Positions 49,628-61,410 of a stretch of 64,000 nt of DNA are shown piece by piece. The notes beneath the pieces are model-generated. The model made no database searches. It saw only the letters and a list, made by a program, of their open reading frames with translations, and was not told the origin of the DNA. This DNA is from Portunus trituberculatus (taxonomy: Eukaryota; Arthropoda; Malacostraca; Decapoda; Portunidae). The first letter of the stretch is position 1, and the number at the start of each line of letters is the position of its first letter. A program made the translations under genes and the position numbers. Where the stretch lies: NCBI RefSeq assembly GCF_017591435.1, contig NC_059256.1:13092766-13156765 (forward strand), given 5' to 3'.

Positions 49628-50989
49628 AGTTTTTTCCTAAAACACCTTAACAACACATATAAATAAGATGTTTTAACAAATATAGTGTTTTGCCAGCATT
49701 TCCGAGTGTTTGGTGTATAAAATGGTGGAATACACCAATATAACCCATGTTTGGTATATTTCTGTTCCGTAAACAAATATTGTGTAATCATTTGTTTTTC
49801 CTGCATTTCTGTGTTTTGGTGCAAAAAAAGCTGAAAACTACTAAAATAATAAGTTTTTCTTACTTTTACTTTTGTTTCTGTATATTGCCTTGTTTTCATC
49901 AATTTTATCATTTTGAGACACAGGTAACAATGGAAAATTAATTCAATATACAAAATTTCCAATCGAGATAGTTTTTTTTTCATAAAACATCTTAATAGCA
50001 CATAAATAAGATGTTTAAAGAAATATAGTCTTTTGCGTGCATTTTTGAGTTTTTGTGGATAAAATGCTTGAAAACACCTTAATAACTCATTTTTGACATA
50101 TTTCAGTTCCTTAAACAAATAGTGTGTAATCCTGCGTTTTGTCTGCATTGCTGTGTTTTGGTGCAAAGATGAAGACTACTAAAATAACACATTTTTCTTA
50201 CTTTTCTTTCATTTCCCTATATTGGCTTGTTTTCACACCTAAACACAAAAATGCAATCAAAACGCATCATTACACATTATTTGTTTAAGGAAGTGAAATA
50301 TGTCAAAAATGAGTTATTATATTGTTTTCCAGCATTTTCTGCACTACAACAAAGAAATGCAGGCAAAACACTATATTTGTTGAAACGTCTTATTTATGTG
50401 TTTTGAAGGTGTTTTATGAAAAAAGACTATCTCCATTGAAGATTGTTTATATTCAAGTCATTTTACATTTTTATGCTTCAAAACGATAGAATTGATGAAA
50501 ACAAGCCAATATAGAGAAACCAAAGTAAAAGTAACAATAATAACAGGTTATTTTAGTAGTTTCACTATTTTTTGCACTAAAACACAGAAATGCTGGCAAA
50601 ACGCATCATAAAACACTATTTGTTTAGGAAACTGAATTATGTCTACAATGGGTTATTTTGGTGTTTTCCACCATTTTATGCACCAAAACTCAGAAATGCA
50701 GGAAAAACACTATATTTGTTATAATGTCTTATTTATGTGTTTTTCAGGTGTTTTATGAAGGAAAAAAAAAAAAAAAAAACTATCCAGATTGAAAGCTTTG
50801 TATATAGAAGTGATTTTATATTGTTATGCTTGAAAGCAATAAAATTGATGAAAACAAGCCAATATAGAGAAACCAAAGTAAAAGTCAGAAAAACGTGTTA
50901 TTTAAGTATTTTAAGCTTTTTTTCACCAAAACACAGAAATGCAGGAAAAACAAATGATTACACAATTTCTGTTTAAGGAACTGAAATAT
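49628..50989. repeat. Satellite higher-order repeat unit 4 (cut by gap)
   Basis: Same plan up to offset about 1362 (AAGGAACTGAAATAT), where 500 N begin. Confidence 0.93.
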
Positions 50990-51489
50990 NNNNNNNNNNN
51001 NNNNNNNNNNNNNNNNNNNNNNNNNNNNNNNNNNNNNNNNNNNNNNNNNNNNNNNNNNNNNNNNNNNNNNNNNNNNNNNNNNNNNNNNNNNNNNNNNNNN
51101 NNNNNNNNNNNNNNNNNNNNNNNNNNNNNNNNNNNNNNNNNNNNNNNNNNNNNNNNNNNNNNNNNNNNNNNNNNNNNNNNNNNNNNNNNNNNNNNNNNNN
51201 NNNNNNNNNNNNNNNNNNNNNNNNNNNNNNNNNNNNNNNNNNNNNNNNNNNNNNNNNNNNNNNNNNNNNNNNNNNNNNNNNNNNNNNNNNNNNNNNNNNN
51301 NNNNNNNNNNNNNNNNNNNNNNNNNNNNNNNNNNNNNNNNNNNNNNNNNNNNNNNNNNNNNNNNNNNNNNNNNNNNNNNNNNNNNNNNNNNNNNNNNNNN
51401 NNNNNNNNNNNNNNNNNNNNNNNNNNNNNNNNNNNNNNNNNNNNNNNNNNNNNNNNNNNNNNNNNNNNNNNNNNNNNNNNNNNNNNNNN
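50990..51489. other. Assembly gap (500 N) inside the satellite array
   Basis: Exactly 500 N. The left edge stands at unit offset about 1362 and the right edge at about 414, so in-register filling needs about 870 bp or that plus whole units. Confidence 1.
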
Positions 51490-52893
51490 TTTTGAGTTTT
51501 GTGGATAAAATGCTTGAAAACACCTTAATAACTCATTTTGACATATTTCAGTTCCTTAAACAAATAGTGTGTAATCCTGCGTTTTGTCTGCATTGCTGTG
51601 TTTTGGTGCAAAGATGAAGACTACTAAAATAACACATTTTTCTTACTTTTCTTTCATTTCCCTATATTGGCTTGTTTTCACACCTAAACACAAAATGCAA
51701 TCAAAACGCATCATTACACATTATTTGTTTAAGGAAGTGAAATATGTCAAAATGAGTTATTATATTGTTTTCCAGCATTTTCTGCACTACAACAAAGAAA
51801 TGCAGGCAAAACACTATATTTGTTGAAACGTCTTATTTATGTGTTTTGAAGGTGTTTTATGAAAAAAGACTATCTCCATTGAAGATTGTTTATATTCAAG
51901 TCATTTTACATTTTTATGCTTCAAAACGATAGAATTGATGAAAACAAGCCAATATAGAGAAACCAAAGTAAAAGTAACAATAATAACAGGTTATTTTAGT
52001 AGTTTCACTATTTTTTGCACTAAAACACAGAAATGCTGGCAAAACGCATCATAAAACACTATTTGTTTAGGAAACTGAATTATGTCTACAATGGGTTATT
52101 TTGGTGTTTTCCACCATTTTATGCACCAAAACTCAGAAATGCAGGAAAAACACTATATTTGTTATAATGTCTTATTTATGTGTTTTTCAGGTGTTTTATG
52201 AAGGAAAAAAAAAAAAAAAAACTATCCAGATTGAAAGCTTTGTATATAGAAGTGATTTTATATTGTTATGCTTGAAAGCAATAAAATTGATGAAAACAAG
52301 CCAATATAGAGAAACCAAAGTAAAAGTCAGAAAAACGTGTTATTTAAGTATTTTTAAGCTTTTTTTTCACCAAAACACAGAAATGCAGGAAAAACAAATG
52401 ATTACACAATTTCTGTTTAAGGAACTGAAATATGTCAAAAAAAGGTTATTTTGGTGTTTTCCAGCATTTTATGCACCAAAACTCAGAAATGCTGGCAAAA
52501 CACTATATTTGCTAAAATGTCTTATTTATGTGTTTTCAGGTGTTTTATGAAAAAAAAACGATTGAAAATTTTGTATATTCAAGTAATTTTACATTTTTAT
52601 GCCTCAGAACGATAAAATTGCTGAAAACAAGGCAATATAGAGAAACCAAAGAAAGAGGAACAAAAAAGTGTTATTTTAGTAGTTTTCAGCTTTTTTTTGC
52701 ACCAAAACACAGAAAAGCAGCAAAACGCATGAATAACAAACACTATTTGCTTAAAGAACTGATATATGTCAAATATGGGTTATTTTGGTGTTTTCAAATA
52801 TTCTATGCACCAAAACTCAGAAATGCTGGCAAAACACTGTATTTGTTAAAATGTCTTATTTATGTGTTTTTAAGGTGTTTTATGAAAAAAAAA
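51490..52893. repeat. Satellite higher-order repeat unit 5 (partial after gap)
   Basis: Resumes in the second forward monomer (TTTTGAGTTTTGTGGATAAA) and continues through the full reverse block. Confidence 0.93.
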
Positions 52894-54705
52894 AGTTTTT
52901 TCCTAAAACACCTTAACAACACATAAATAAGATGTTTTAACAAATATAGTGTTTTGCCAGCATTTCCGAGTGTTTGGTGTATAAAATGGTGGAATACACC
53001 AATATAACCCATGTTTGGTATATTTCTGTTCCGTAAACAAATATTGTGTAATCATTTGTTTTTCCTGCATTTCTGTGTTTTGGTGCAAAAAAAGCTGAAA
53101 ACTACTAAAATAATAAGTTTTTCTTACTTTTACTTTTGTTTCTGTATATTGCCTTGTTTTCATCAATTTTATCATTTTGAGACACAGGTAACAATGGAAA
53201 ATTAATTCAATATACAAAATTTCCAATCGAGATAGTTTTTTTTCATAAAACATCTTAATAGCACATAAATAAGATGTTTAAAGAAATATAGTCTTTGCGT
53301 GCATTTTGAGTTTTGTGGATAAAATGCTTGAAAACACCTTAATAACTCATTTTGACATATTTCAGTTCCTTAAACAAATAGTGTGTAATCCTGCGTTTTG
53401 TCTGCATTGCTGTGTTTTGGTGCAAAGATGAAGACTACTAAAATAACACATTTTTCTTACTTTTCTTTCATTTCCCTATATTGGCTTGTTTTCACACCTA
53501 AACACAAAAGTGCAATCAAAACGCATCATTACACATTATTTGTTTAAGGAAGTGAAATATGTCAAAAATGAGTTATTATATTGTTTTCCAGCATTTTCTG
53601 CACTACAACAAAGAAATGCAGGCAAAACACTATATTTGTTGAAACGTCTTATTTATGTGTTTTGAAGGTGTTTTATGAAAAAAGTCCATTGAAGATTGTT
53701 TATATTCAAGTCATTTTACATTTTTATGCTTCAAAACGATAGAATTGATGAAAACAAGCCAATATAGAGAAACCAAAGTAAAAGTAACAATAATAACAGG
53801 TTATTTTAGTAGTTTCACTATTTTTTGCACTAAAACACAGAAATGCTGGCAAAACGCATCATAAAACACTATTTGTTTAGGAAACTGAATTATGTCTACA
53901 ATGGGTTATTTTGGTGTTTTCCACCATTTTATGCACCAAAACTCAGAAATGCAGGAAAAACACTATATTTGTTATAATGTCTTATTTATGTGTTTTTCAG
54001 GTGTTTTATGAAGGAAAAAAAAAAAAAAAACTATCCAGATTGAAAGCTTTGTATATAGAAGTGATTTTATATTGTTATGCTTGAAAGCAATAAAATTGAT
54101 GAAAACAAGCCAATATAGAGAAAACCAAAGTAAAAGTCAGAAAAACGTGTTATTTAAGTATTTTTAAGCTTTTTTTTCACCAAAACACAGAAATGCAGGA
54201 AAAACAAATGATTACACAATTTCTGTTTAAGGAACTGAAATATGTCAAAAAAAGGTTATTTTGGTGTTTTCCAGCATTTTATGCACCAAAACTCAGAAAT
54301 GCTGGCAAAACACTATATTTGCTAAAATGTCTTATTTATGTGTTTTCAGGTGTTTTATGAAAAAAAAAAACGATTGAAAATTTTGTATATTCAAGTAATT
54401 TTACATTTTTATGCCTCAGAACGATAAAATTGCTGAAAACAAGGCAATATAGAGAAACCAAAGAAAGAGGAACAAAAAAGTGTTATTTTAGTAGTTTTCA
54501 GCTTTTTTTTGCACCAAAACACAGAAAAGCAGCAAAACGCATGAATAACAAACACTATTTGCTTAAAGAACTGATATATGTCAAATATGGGTTATTTTGG
54601 TGTTTTCAAATATTCTATGCACCAAAACTCAGAAATGCTGGCAAAACACTGTATTTGTTAAAATGTCTTATTTATGTGTTTTTAAGGTGTTTTATGAAAA
54701 AAAAA
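52894..54705. repeat. Satellite higher-order repeat unit 6 (1812 bp)
   Basis: Complete unit. It carries a 6-bp deletion after ATGAAAAAAG near 53686 (ACTATC missing), a private variant. Confidence 0.95.
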
Positions 54706-56527
54706 AGTTTTTCCTAAAACACCTTAACAACACATATAAATAAGATGTTTTAACAAATATAGTGTTTTGCCAGCATTTCCGAGTTTTTGGTGTATAAAAT
54801 GGTGGAATACACCAATATAACCCATGTTTGGTATATTTCTGTTCCGTAAACAAATATTGTGTAATCATTTGTTTTTCCTGCATTTCTGTGTTTTGGTGCA
54901 AAAAGCTGAAAACTACTAAAATAATAAGTTTTTCTTACTTTTACTTTTGTTTCTGTATATTGCCTTGTTTTCATCAATTTTATCATTTTGAGACACAGGT
55001 AACAATGGAAAATTAATTCAATATACAAAATTTCCAATCGAGATAGTTTTTTTTTTCATAAAACATCTTAATAGCACATAAATAAGATGTTTAAAGAAAT
55101 ATAGTCTTTTGCGTGCATTTTTGAGTTTTTGTGGATAAAATGCTTGAAAACACCTTAATAACTCATTTTGACATATTTCAGTTCCTTAAACAAATAGTGT
55201 GTAATCCTGCGTTTTGTCTGCATTGCTGTGTTTTGGTGCAAAGATGAAGACTACTAAAATAACACATTTTTCTTACTTTTCTTTCATTTCCCTATATTGG
55301 CTTGTTTTCACACCTAAACACAAAAATGCAATCAAAACGCATCATTACACATTATTTGTTTAAGGAAGTGAAATATGTCAAAAATGAGTTATTATATTGT
55401 TTTCCAGCATTTTCTGCACTAAAACAAAGAAATGCAGGCAAAACACTATATTTGTTGAAACGTCTTATTTATGTGTTTTGAAGGTGTTTTATGAAAAAAG
55501 ACTATCTCCATTGAAGATTGTTTATATTCAAGTCATTTTACATTTTTATGCTTCAAAACGATAGAATTGATGAAAACAAGCCAATATAGAGAAACCAAAG
55601 TAAAAGTAACAATAATAACAGGTTATTTTAGTAGTTTCACTATTTTTTGCACTAAAACACAGAAATGCTGGCAAAACGCATCATAAAACACTATTTGTTT
55701 AGGAAACTGAATTATGTCTACAATGGGTTATTTTGGTGTTTTCCACCATTTTATGCACCAAAACTCAGAAATGCAGGAAAAACACTATATTTGTTATAAT
55801 GTCTTATTTATGTGTTTTTCAGGTGTTTTATGAAAAAAAAAAAAAAAAAAAAACTATCCAGATTGAAAGCTTTGTATATAGAAGTGATTTTATATTGTTA
55901 TGCTTGAAAGCAATAAAATTGATGAAAACAAGCCAATATAGAGAAAACCAAAGTAAAAGTCAGAAAAACGTGTTATTTAAGTATTTTTAAGCTTTTTTTT
56001 CACCAAAACACAGAAATGCAGGAAAAACAAATGATTACACAATTTCTGTTTAAGGAACTGAAATATGTCAAAAAAAGGTTATTTTGGTGTTTTCCAGCAT
56101 TTTATGCACCAAAACTCAGAAATGCTGGCAAAACACTATATTTGCTAAAATGTCTTATTTATGTGTTTTCAGGTGTTTTATGAAAAAAAAAAAAACGATT
56201 GAAAATTTTGTATATTCAAGTAATTTTACATTTTTATGCCTCAGAACGATAAAATTGCTGAAAACAAGGCAATATAGAGAAACCAAAGAAAGAGGAACAA
56301 AAAAGTGTTATTTTAGTAGTTTTCAGCTTTTTTTTGCACCAAAACACAGAAAAGCAGCAAAACGCATGAATAACAAACACTATTTGCTTAAAGAACTGAT
56401 ATATGTCAAATATGGGTTATTTTGGTATTTTCAAATATTTTATGCACCAAAACTCAGAAATGCTGGCAAAACACTATATTTGTTAAAATGTTGATGTGTT
56501 TTAAGGTGTTTTATGAAAAAAAAAAAA
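54706..56527. repeat. Satellite higher-order repeat unit 7 (about 1822 bp)
   Basis: Complete unit; like unit 3 it has the uninterrupted A-run (55832) in the second reverse monomer. Confidence 0.95.
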
Positions 56528-58868
56528 AAACACCTTAACACACATATAAATAAGATGTTTTAACAAATATAGTGTTTTGCATTTCGTGTTTTGGTGTATA
56601 AAATGGTGGAATACACCAATATAACCCATGTTTGGTATATTTCTGTTCCTTAAACAAATATTGTGTAATCATTTGTTTTTCCTGCATTTCTGTGTTTTGG
56701 TGCAAAAAAAGCTGAAAACTACTAAAATAATAAGTTTTTCTTACTTTTACTTTTGTTTCTGTATATTGCCTTGTTTTCATCAATTTTATCATTTTGAGAC
56801 ACAGGTAACAATGGAAAATTAATTCAATATACAAAATTTCCAATCGAGATAGTTTTTTTTTTCATAAAACATCTTAATAGCACATAAATAAGATGTTTAA
56901 AGAAATATAGTCTTTTGCGTGCATTTTTGAGTTTTTGTGGATAAAATGCTTGAAAACACCTTAATAACTCATTTTTGACATATTTCAGTTCCTTAAACAA
57001 ATAGTGTGTAATCCTGCGTTTTGTCTGCATTGCTGTGTTTTGGTGCAAAGATGAAGACTACTAAAATAACACATTTTTCTTACTTTTCTTTCATTTCCCT
57101 ATATTGGCTTGTTTTCACACCTAAACACAAAAATGCAATCAAAACGCATCATTACACATTATTTGTTTAAGGAAGTGAAATATGTCAAAAATGAGTTATT
57201 ATATTGTTTTCCAGCATTTTCTGCACTACAACAAAGAAATGCAGGCAAAACACTATATTTGTTGAAACGTCTTATTTATGTGTTTTGAAGGTGTTTTATG
57301 AAAAAAGACTATCTCCATTGAAGATTGTTTATATTCAAGTCATTTTACATTTTTATGCTTCAAAACGATAGAATTGATGAAAACAAGCCAATATAGAGAA
57401 ACCAAAGTAAAAGTAACAATAACGAGTTATTTTAGTAGTTTCACCATTTTTTGCACTAAAACACAGAAATGCTGGCAAAACGCATCATAAAACACTATTT
57501 GTTTAGGAAACTGAATTATGTCAATGGTTATTTTGGTGTTTTCCACCATTTTATGCACCAAAACTCAGAAATGCAGGAAAAACACTATATTTGTTATAAT
57601 GTCTTATTTATGTGTTTTTCAGGTGTTTTATGAAGGAAAAAAAAAAAAAAAAATATGACTATCCAGATTGAAAGCTTTGTATATAGAAGTGATTTTATAT
57701 TGTTATAATTGAAAGCAATAAAATTGATGAAAACAAGCCAATATAGAGAAAACCAAAGTAAAAGTCAGAAAACGTGTTATTTAAGTATTCTTAAGCTTTT
57801 TTTTTCACCAAAACACAGAAATGCAGGAAAAACAAATAATTACACAATTTCTGTTTAAGGAACTGAAATATGTCAAAAAAGGGTTATTTTGGTGTTTTCC
57901 AGCATTTTATGCACCAAAACTCAGAAATGCTGCCAAACACTATATTTGCTAAAATGTCTTATTTATGTGTTTTCAGGTGTTTTATGAAAAAAAAAACGAT
58001 TGAAAATTTTGTATATTCAAGTAATTTTACATTTTTATGCGTGAGAACGATAAAATTGCTGAAAACAAGGCAATATAGAGAAACCAAAGAAAGAGGAACA
58101 AGAAAGTGTTATTTTAGTAGTTTTCAGCTTTTTTTTGCACTAAAACACAGAAATGCTGACAAAACGCATCATAAAACACTATTTGTTTAGGAAACTGAAT
58201 TATGTCTACAATGGGTTATTTTGGTGTTTTCCACCATTTTATGCACCAAAACTCAAAAATGCAGGAAAAACACTATATTTGTTATAATGTCTTATTTATG
58301 TATTTTCAGGTGTTTTATGAAGAAAAAAAAAAAAAAAAACTATCCAGATTGAAAGTTTTGTATATAGAAGTGATTTTACATTGTTATGCTTGAAAGCAAT
58401 AAAATTGATGAAAACAAGCCAATATAGAGAAAACCAAAGTAAAAGTCAGAAAACGTGTTATTTAAGTATTCTTAAGCTTTTTTTTCACCAAAACACAGAA
58501 ATGCAGGAAAAACAAATGATTACACAATTTCTGTTTAAGGAACTGAAATATGTCAAAAAAGGGTTATTTTGGTGTTTTCCAGCATTTTATGCATCAAAAC
58601 TCAGAAATGCTGGCAAAACACTATATTTCTTATAATGTCTTATTTATGTGTTTTTCAGGTATTTTATGAAAAAAAAAACTTGATTGAAAATTTTGTATAT
58701 TCAAGTCATTTTACATTTTTATCCCTCAGAATGATAAAATTGATGTAAACAAGGCAATATAGAGAAACCAAAAAAAAGAGGGAAAAAAGTGTTTTCAGTT
58801 TTTTTTCGCACCAAAACACAGAAAAACATGCAAAACGCATGAATAACACTATATGTTTAAAGAACTGA
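56528..58868. repeat. Satellite higher-order repeat unit 8, enlarged and diverged array edge
   Basis: Starts with a shortened head (CCTAAAACACC reduced to AAACACC; GTGTTTTGCATTTCGTG instead of the CCAGCATTTCCGAG form). The reverse block has extra monomers: GGTGTTTTATG-type landmarks near 57622, 57977, 58310 and 58660. At about 58140 the text returns to that of an earlier monomer (GAAACTGAATTATGTCTACAATGGG occurs again). Substitutions become frequent towards 58868, where satellite sequence ends. Confidence 0.9.
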
Positions 58869-58969
58869 GAAAGATTAGTTTGTCCTGCCAGAGAAAAGGA
58901 GAGATATTAGTTTGACCTGTAAGAAATAAGTATTAATTACACCTGTAAAAAAAATAATAATAATCTTAC

Positions 58970-58991
58970 CTACACACACACACACACACAA
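58970..58991. repeat. (AC)n tract beside a LINE fragment
   Basis: About ten AC dinucleotides between a 100-bp unassigned flank of the satellite and the first CR1-like piece. Confidence 0.85.
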
Positions 58992-59318
58992 GTTACAGGA
59001 AGATCTTGACAAAATATATGAGTGGAGAGTAAGGAGTGGCAGATGGAATTCAATATAGACAAGAGCCATGTTATGAAAATGTGAAGAAGAAGATACAGAC
59101 CAAACAGGGATTACAGGCTGGCTGATGAGAAGATTGAAGAGACCAATGAGGAGAAAGACTTAGGAGTAACCTTGTAAAACACTTTGTCACCGGAGAAACA
59201 CATTAACAAGATATTTTGGAAAACATACAACATGCTTCAAAATATTGGCCTTGCATTCCACTACCTAGATGAAGGAATGATGTAGAAGATATTATGTACC
59301 TTAATAAGACCCCAGCTA
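58992..59318 (+). mobile_element. CR1-like LINE fragment 1 (RT thumb region)
   Basis: Frame-shifted plus-strand text LQEDLDKIYEW, MKCEEED-type residues, then IEETNEEKDLGVT, KHINKIF and GLAFHYLDEGM. These are the RT segment after the catalytic box in CR1-like LINEs. Ends with RPQL-type text at about 59318. Both ends truncated. Confidence 0.7.
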
Positions 59319-59391
59319 GCGGTTTTTAAGGGTCGTTTTAGGGTGCCATTCAAAGATTAACTTGAAAAATCACTCACAAGATATTGACTAC

Positions 59392-59422
<31 letters not shown>

Positions 59423-59459
59423 TGTCTTGGGTGTTAGCTTAGCTTAAAATACATACTGA
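59319..59459. other. Spacer with a short (GA)n tract
   Basis: Contains a GA dinucleotide run at about 59396-59422; nothing else recognised. Confidence 0.6.
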
Positions 59460-59790
59460 AACAAACACCCAAAACTGCATCCAAACACTTGTAATATCCA
59501 GAAACACATTCAAATGCATCAATAACACATGAAACACACTCAAAACACACCCAAACACACCCAAACACACCTCAATATACCCAAACATACCAAAGCACGT
59601 CTAAACACACTCAAAACACACCCAAACACACTCAAACACACCTCAATATACCCAAACATACCAAAACACATCTAAACACACTCTAAACACACCCCAAATG
59701 CTCCCAAGAACCCCATAACACACCAAACACACTCAAAACACACCCAAACAGACCCAAAACACACCCAAACGCATCCAAACACACTCACTC
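59460..59790. repeat. Degenerate AAACACACC-type minisatellite
   Basis: Imperfect tandem units of about 10-12 bp (AAACACACCC, AAACACACTC, CAATATACCC), with larger blocks repeated once (CTCAATATACCCAAACATACC occurs at about 59571 and 59642). Strand-asymmetric: no G-rich words on the plus strand. Confidence 0.75.
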
Positions 59791-59794
59791 GCAC

Positions 59795-59942
59795 CTCTTC
59801 CTTATGTGTGAGTCTGTAACACACTTCCTTGATCTGGGAGAAGGTGGTGATGGCGGTGGACAAAACGGGTGTGGTGTTTTTCAAGGCCGTTTTAATTTCC
59901 ATCCTTGCCTTCAAATAAATGGGCGTGTGGTTTTCTGCGGAG
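59795..59942 (-). CDS. Possible protein-coding exon (148 bp), gene unidentified
   Basis: On the minus strand an acceptor-like AACATTTGCAG precedes 59942, and a donor-like GAG|GTGCGAGTGAGT follows 59795. The 148 bp between them are open in one frame for 49 codons, reading SAENHTPIYLKARMEIK, then TALKNTTPVLSTAITTF, SQIKEVCYRLTHKEE. The residues are balanced and helical in character, unlike the low-complexity frames around. I do not recognise the protein. It is the best candidate for host coding sequence in this window, but there is no adjoining exon I can prove; a chance frame is possible. Confidence 0.4.
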
Positions 59943-59953
59943 CTGCAAATGTT

Positions 59954-60012
59954 TGGTTAGGTTAGATTAGGTCAGTTAAAAATCCATCAATAAAATGACA
60001 AGGTTAGGTTAG
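59954..60012. repeat. Short TTAGG-like words
   Basis: GGTTAGGTTAG at 59954-59964 and again near 60002-60011, with GATTAGG between. The arthropod telomere unit is TTAGG, but only two or three units occur in a row here. A similar cluster is at about 61464-61488. Confidence 0.6.
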
Positions 60013-60015
60013 ACT

Positions 60016-60279
60016 GAGAGAAGAATATGACATTCAAACAACAAGATCGCATAGTAAAAAGCTGAGGAAGGGAAGATGTCTGAGAGATGTTCAAAATAGA
60101 GTTTCCCGCAAAGATGTGTTGACACGTGGAACAGTTTGGGTGAAGAAGTGGTGTCACCAACGAGTGTGCACAGTTTAAAGAAAATTTGGATAAGTGTAGA
60201 TATGGAGACAGGGCCACACCAGCGTAAAGCCCAGGCCCTGGAAAACTACAACTAGCTAAATACACACACACACACACAA
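60016..60279 (+). mobile_element. CR1-like LINE fragment 2 (C-terminus, 3' UTR, AC tail)
   Basis: Begins LREEYD-type text (GAGAGAAGAATATGAC) and continues TTRSHSKKLRKGRCLRDV and the 3' UTR with AAAGCCCAGGCCCTGGAAAAC, ending TAAATACACACAC with (AC)n at 60262-60278. Aligns with 60464-60731 of fragment 3. Confidence 0.8.
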
Positions 60280-60702
60280 ATTAGAGACTACAAAAAAAAT
60301 GGCTACAAGAATGGTTCCAGAATTTAAAGGGATGGCATATGAGGAGAGACTAAAGGCAATGGATCTACCAACCTTGGAGCAGAGAAGAGAGAGAGGGAAT
60401 CTGATACAAGTTTATAAATTGATCAACGGAATGGATGAAGTGGATAATGAGAAACTGATCCTGAGAGAAGAATATGACTTTAGAAGCACAAGATCGCATA
60501 GTAAAAAGCTGAGAAAAGGAAGATGTCTGAGAGATGTTAAAAAATAGAGTTTCCCAAAGATGTATTGAGACTTGGAACAGTTTGATGAAGAACTGGTGTC
60601 AAAAAGAGTGTACACAGTTTTAAAGAAAATTGGATAAGTGTAGATATGGAGACACCACACCAGCATAAAGCCCAGGCCCTGTAAAACTACAACTAGGTAA
60701 AT

Positions 60703-60731
<29 letters not shown>
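60280..60731 (+). mobile_element. CR1-like LINE fragment 3 (C-terminus, 3' UTR, AC tail)
   Basis: An 82-codon frame (60299-60547) encodes ATRMVPEFKGMAYEERLKAM, PTLEQRRERGNLIQVYKLIN and RSHSKKLRKGRCLRD. This is the conserved C-terminal segment after RT in CR1/L2-type LINEs. It is followed by the 3' UTR (AAAGCCCAGGCCCTGTAAAAC) and (AC)n at 60702-60731. Starts directly after the AC tail of fragment 2. Confidence 0.85.
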
Positions 60732-60733
<2 letters not shown>

Positions 60734-61320
60734 TAAAGCCATGTTTATCAAAGTTATTAAGCTTGTACTCCAGGGTTACAGAAGGAGTGGAAAGCAGAGA
60801 CAGACGGATGATGGACACAGTATACCTGGATATAAAAAAGGCTTTTGATAAAGTCCCGCATGGAAGACTATTTTGGGAAGTCGAGAACATAGGAGGACTG
60901 TGAGGAACCTTGCTCCAATGGACAAGAGATTATTTGAAGGATAGGGAAATGAGAACTGTGATCAGAGATACATACTCATCTTGGGGTTAAGTAACCAGCA
61001 GAGTGCCACAAGGGTCAGTGTTAGCCCCCATTAGGTTTCAGATTTATGTAAACGACATTCACATTAGGGTAATCAGTTGTATTAATAGGTTTGGTGATGA
61101 TGCAGAGCTGCTAAGAGTTATCAAAACCAGGGAGGACTGTTTGCTGTTACAGAAAGATACAAACAACATTTATGAGTGGAGCAACACGTGGAAATTGGAG
61201 TTTAATGGCAACAAATATCATGTAATGGAACTTGGAAAGAGTAAGAGAAGACCGCTATGGAACTATTTCATGGCAGACCAAAAAATAATGAAGACTAAAG
61301 AGGATAAAGATCTAGTCAAC
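60732..61320 (+). mobile_element. CR1-like LINE fragment 4 (RT core)
   Basis: Plus-strand RT blocks: YLDIKKAFDKVPHGRLFWEVE near 60822-60890 (motif A with its Asp), VPQGSVLAPIRFQIYVNDI (61000-61058, motif B) and FGDDAELLRV (near 61088, the catalytic box as GDD in place of ADD). Then EDCLLLQKDTNNIYEWSNTWKLEFN. A shift near 60990 separates motif A from the rest, and homology fades after about 61310. It starts directly after the AC tail of fragment 3. Confidence 0.82.
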
Positions 61321-61410
61321 CCTTATAAACACATAAGTAAGAAAATCTATCAACCCAAAAATACACATAAATACCTTACATATTTGGATTATTTTATCAA
61401 TACAAGGTGA

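Noticed and set aside
44752..58635. Many repeated frames of 60-190 residues in the satellite (for example 49594-50166)
   Set aside because: They recur in every higher-order unit on both strands, are Lys/Phe/Tyr-rich from AT composition, and frames shift with homopolymer length; no coding signal.
36750..58868. CRISPR-like array
   Set aside because: Regular repetition is that of a satellite with monomers of about 335 bp; there are no short repeats with unique spacers, and the sequence is eukaryotic.
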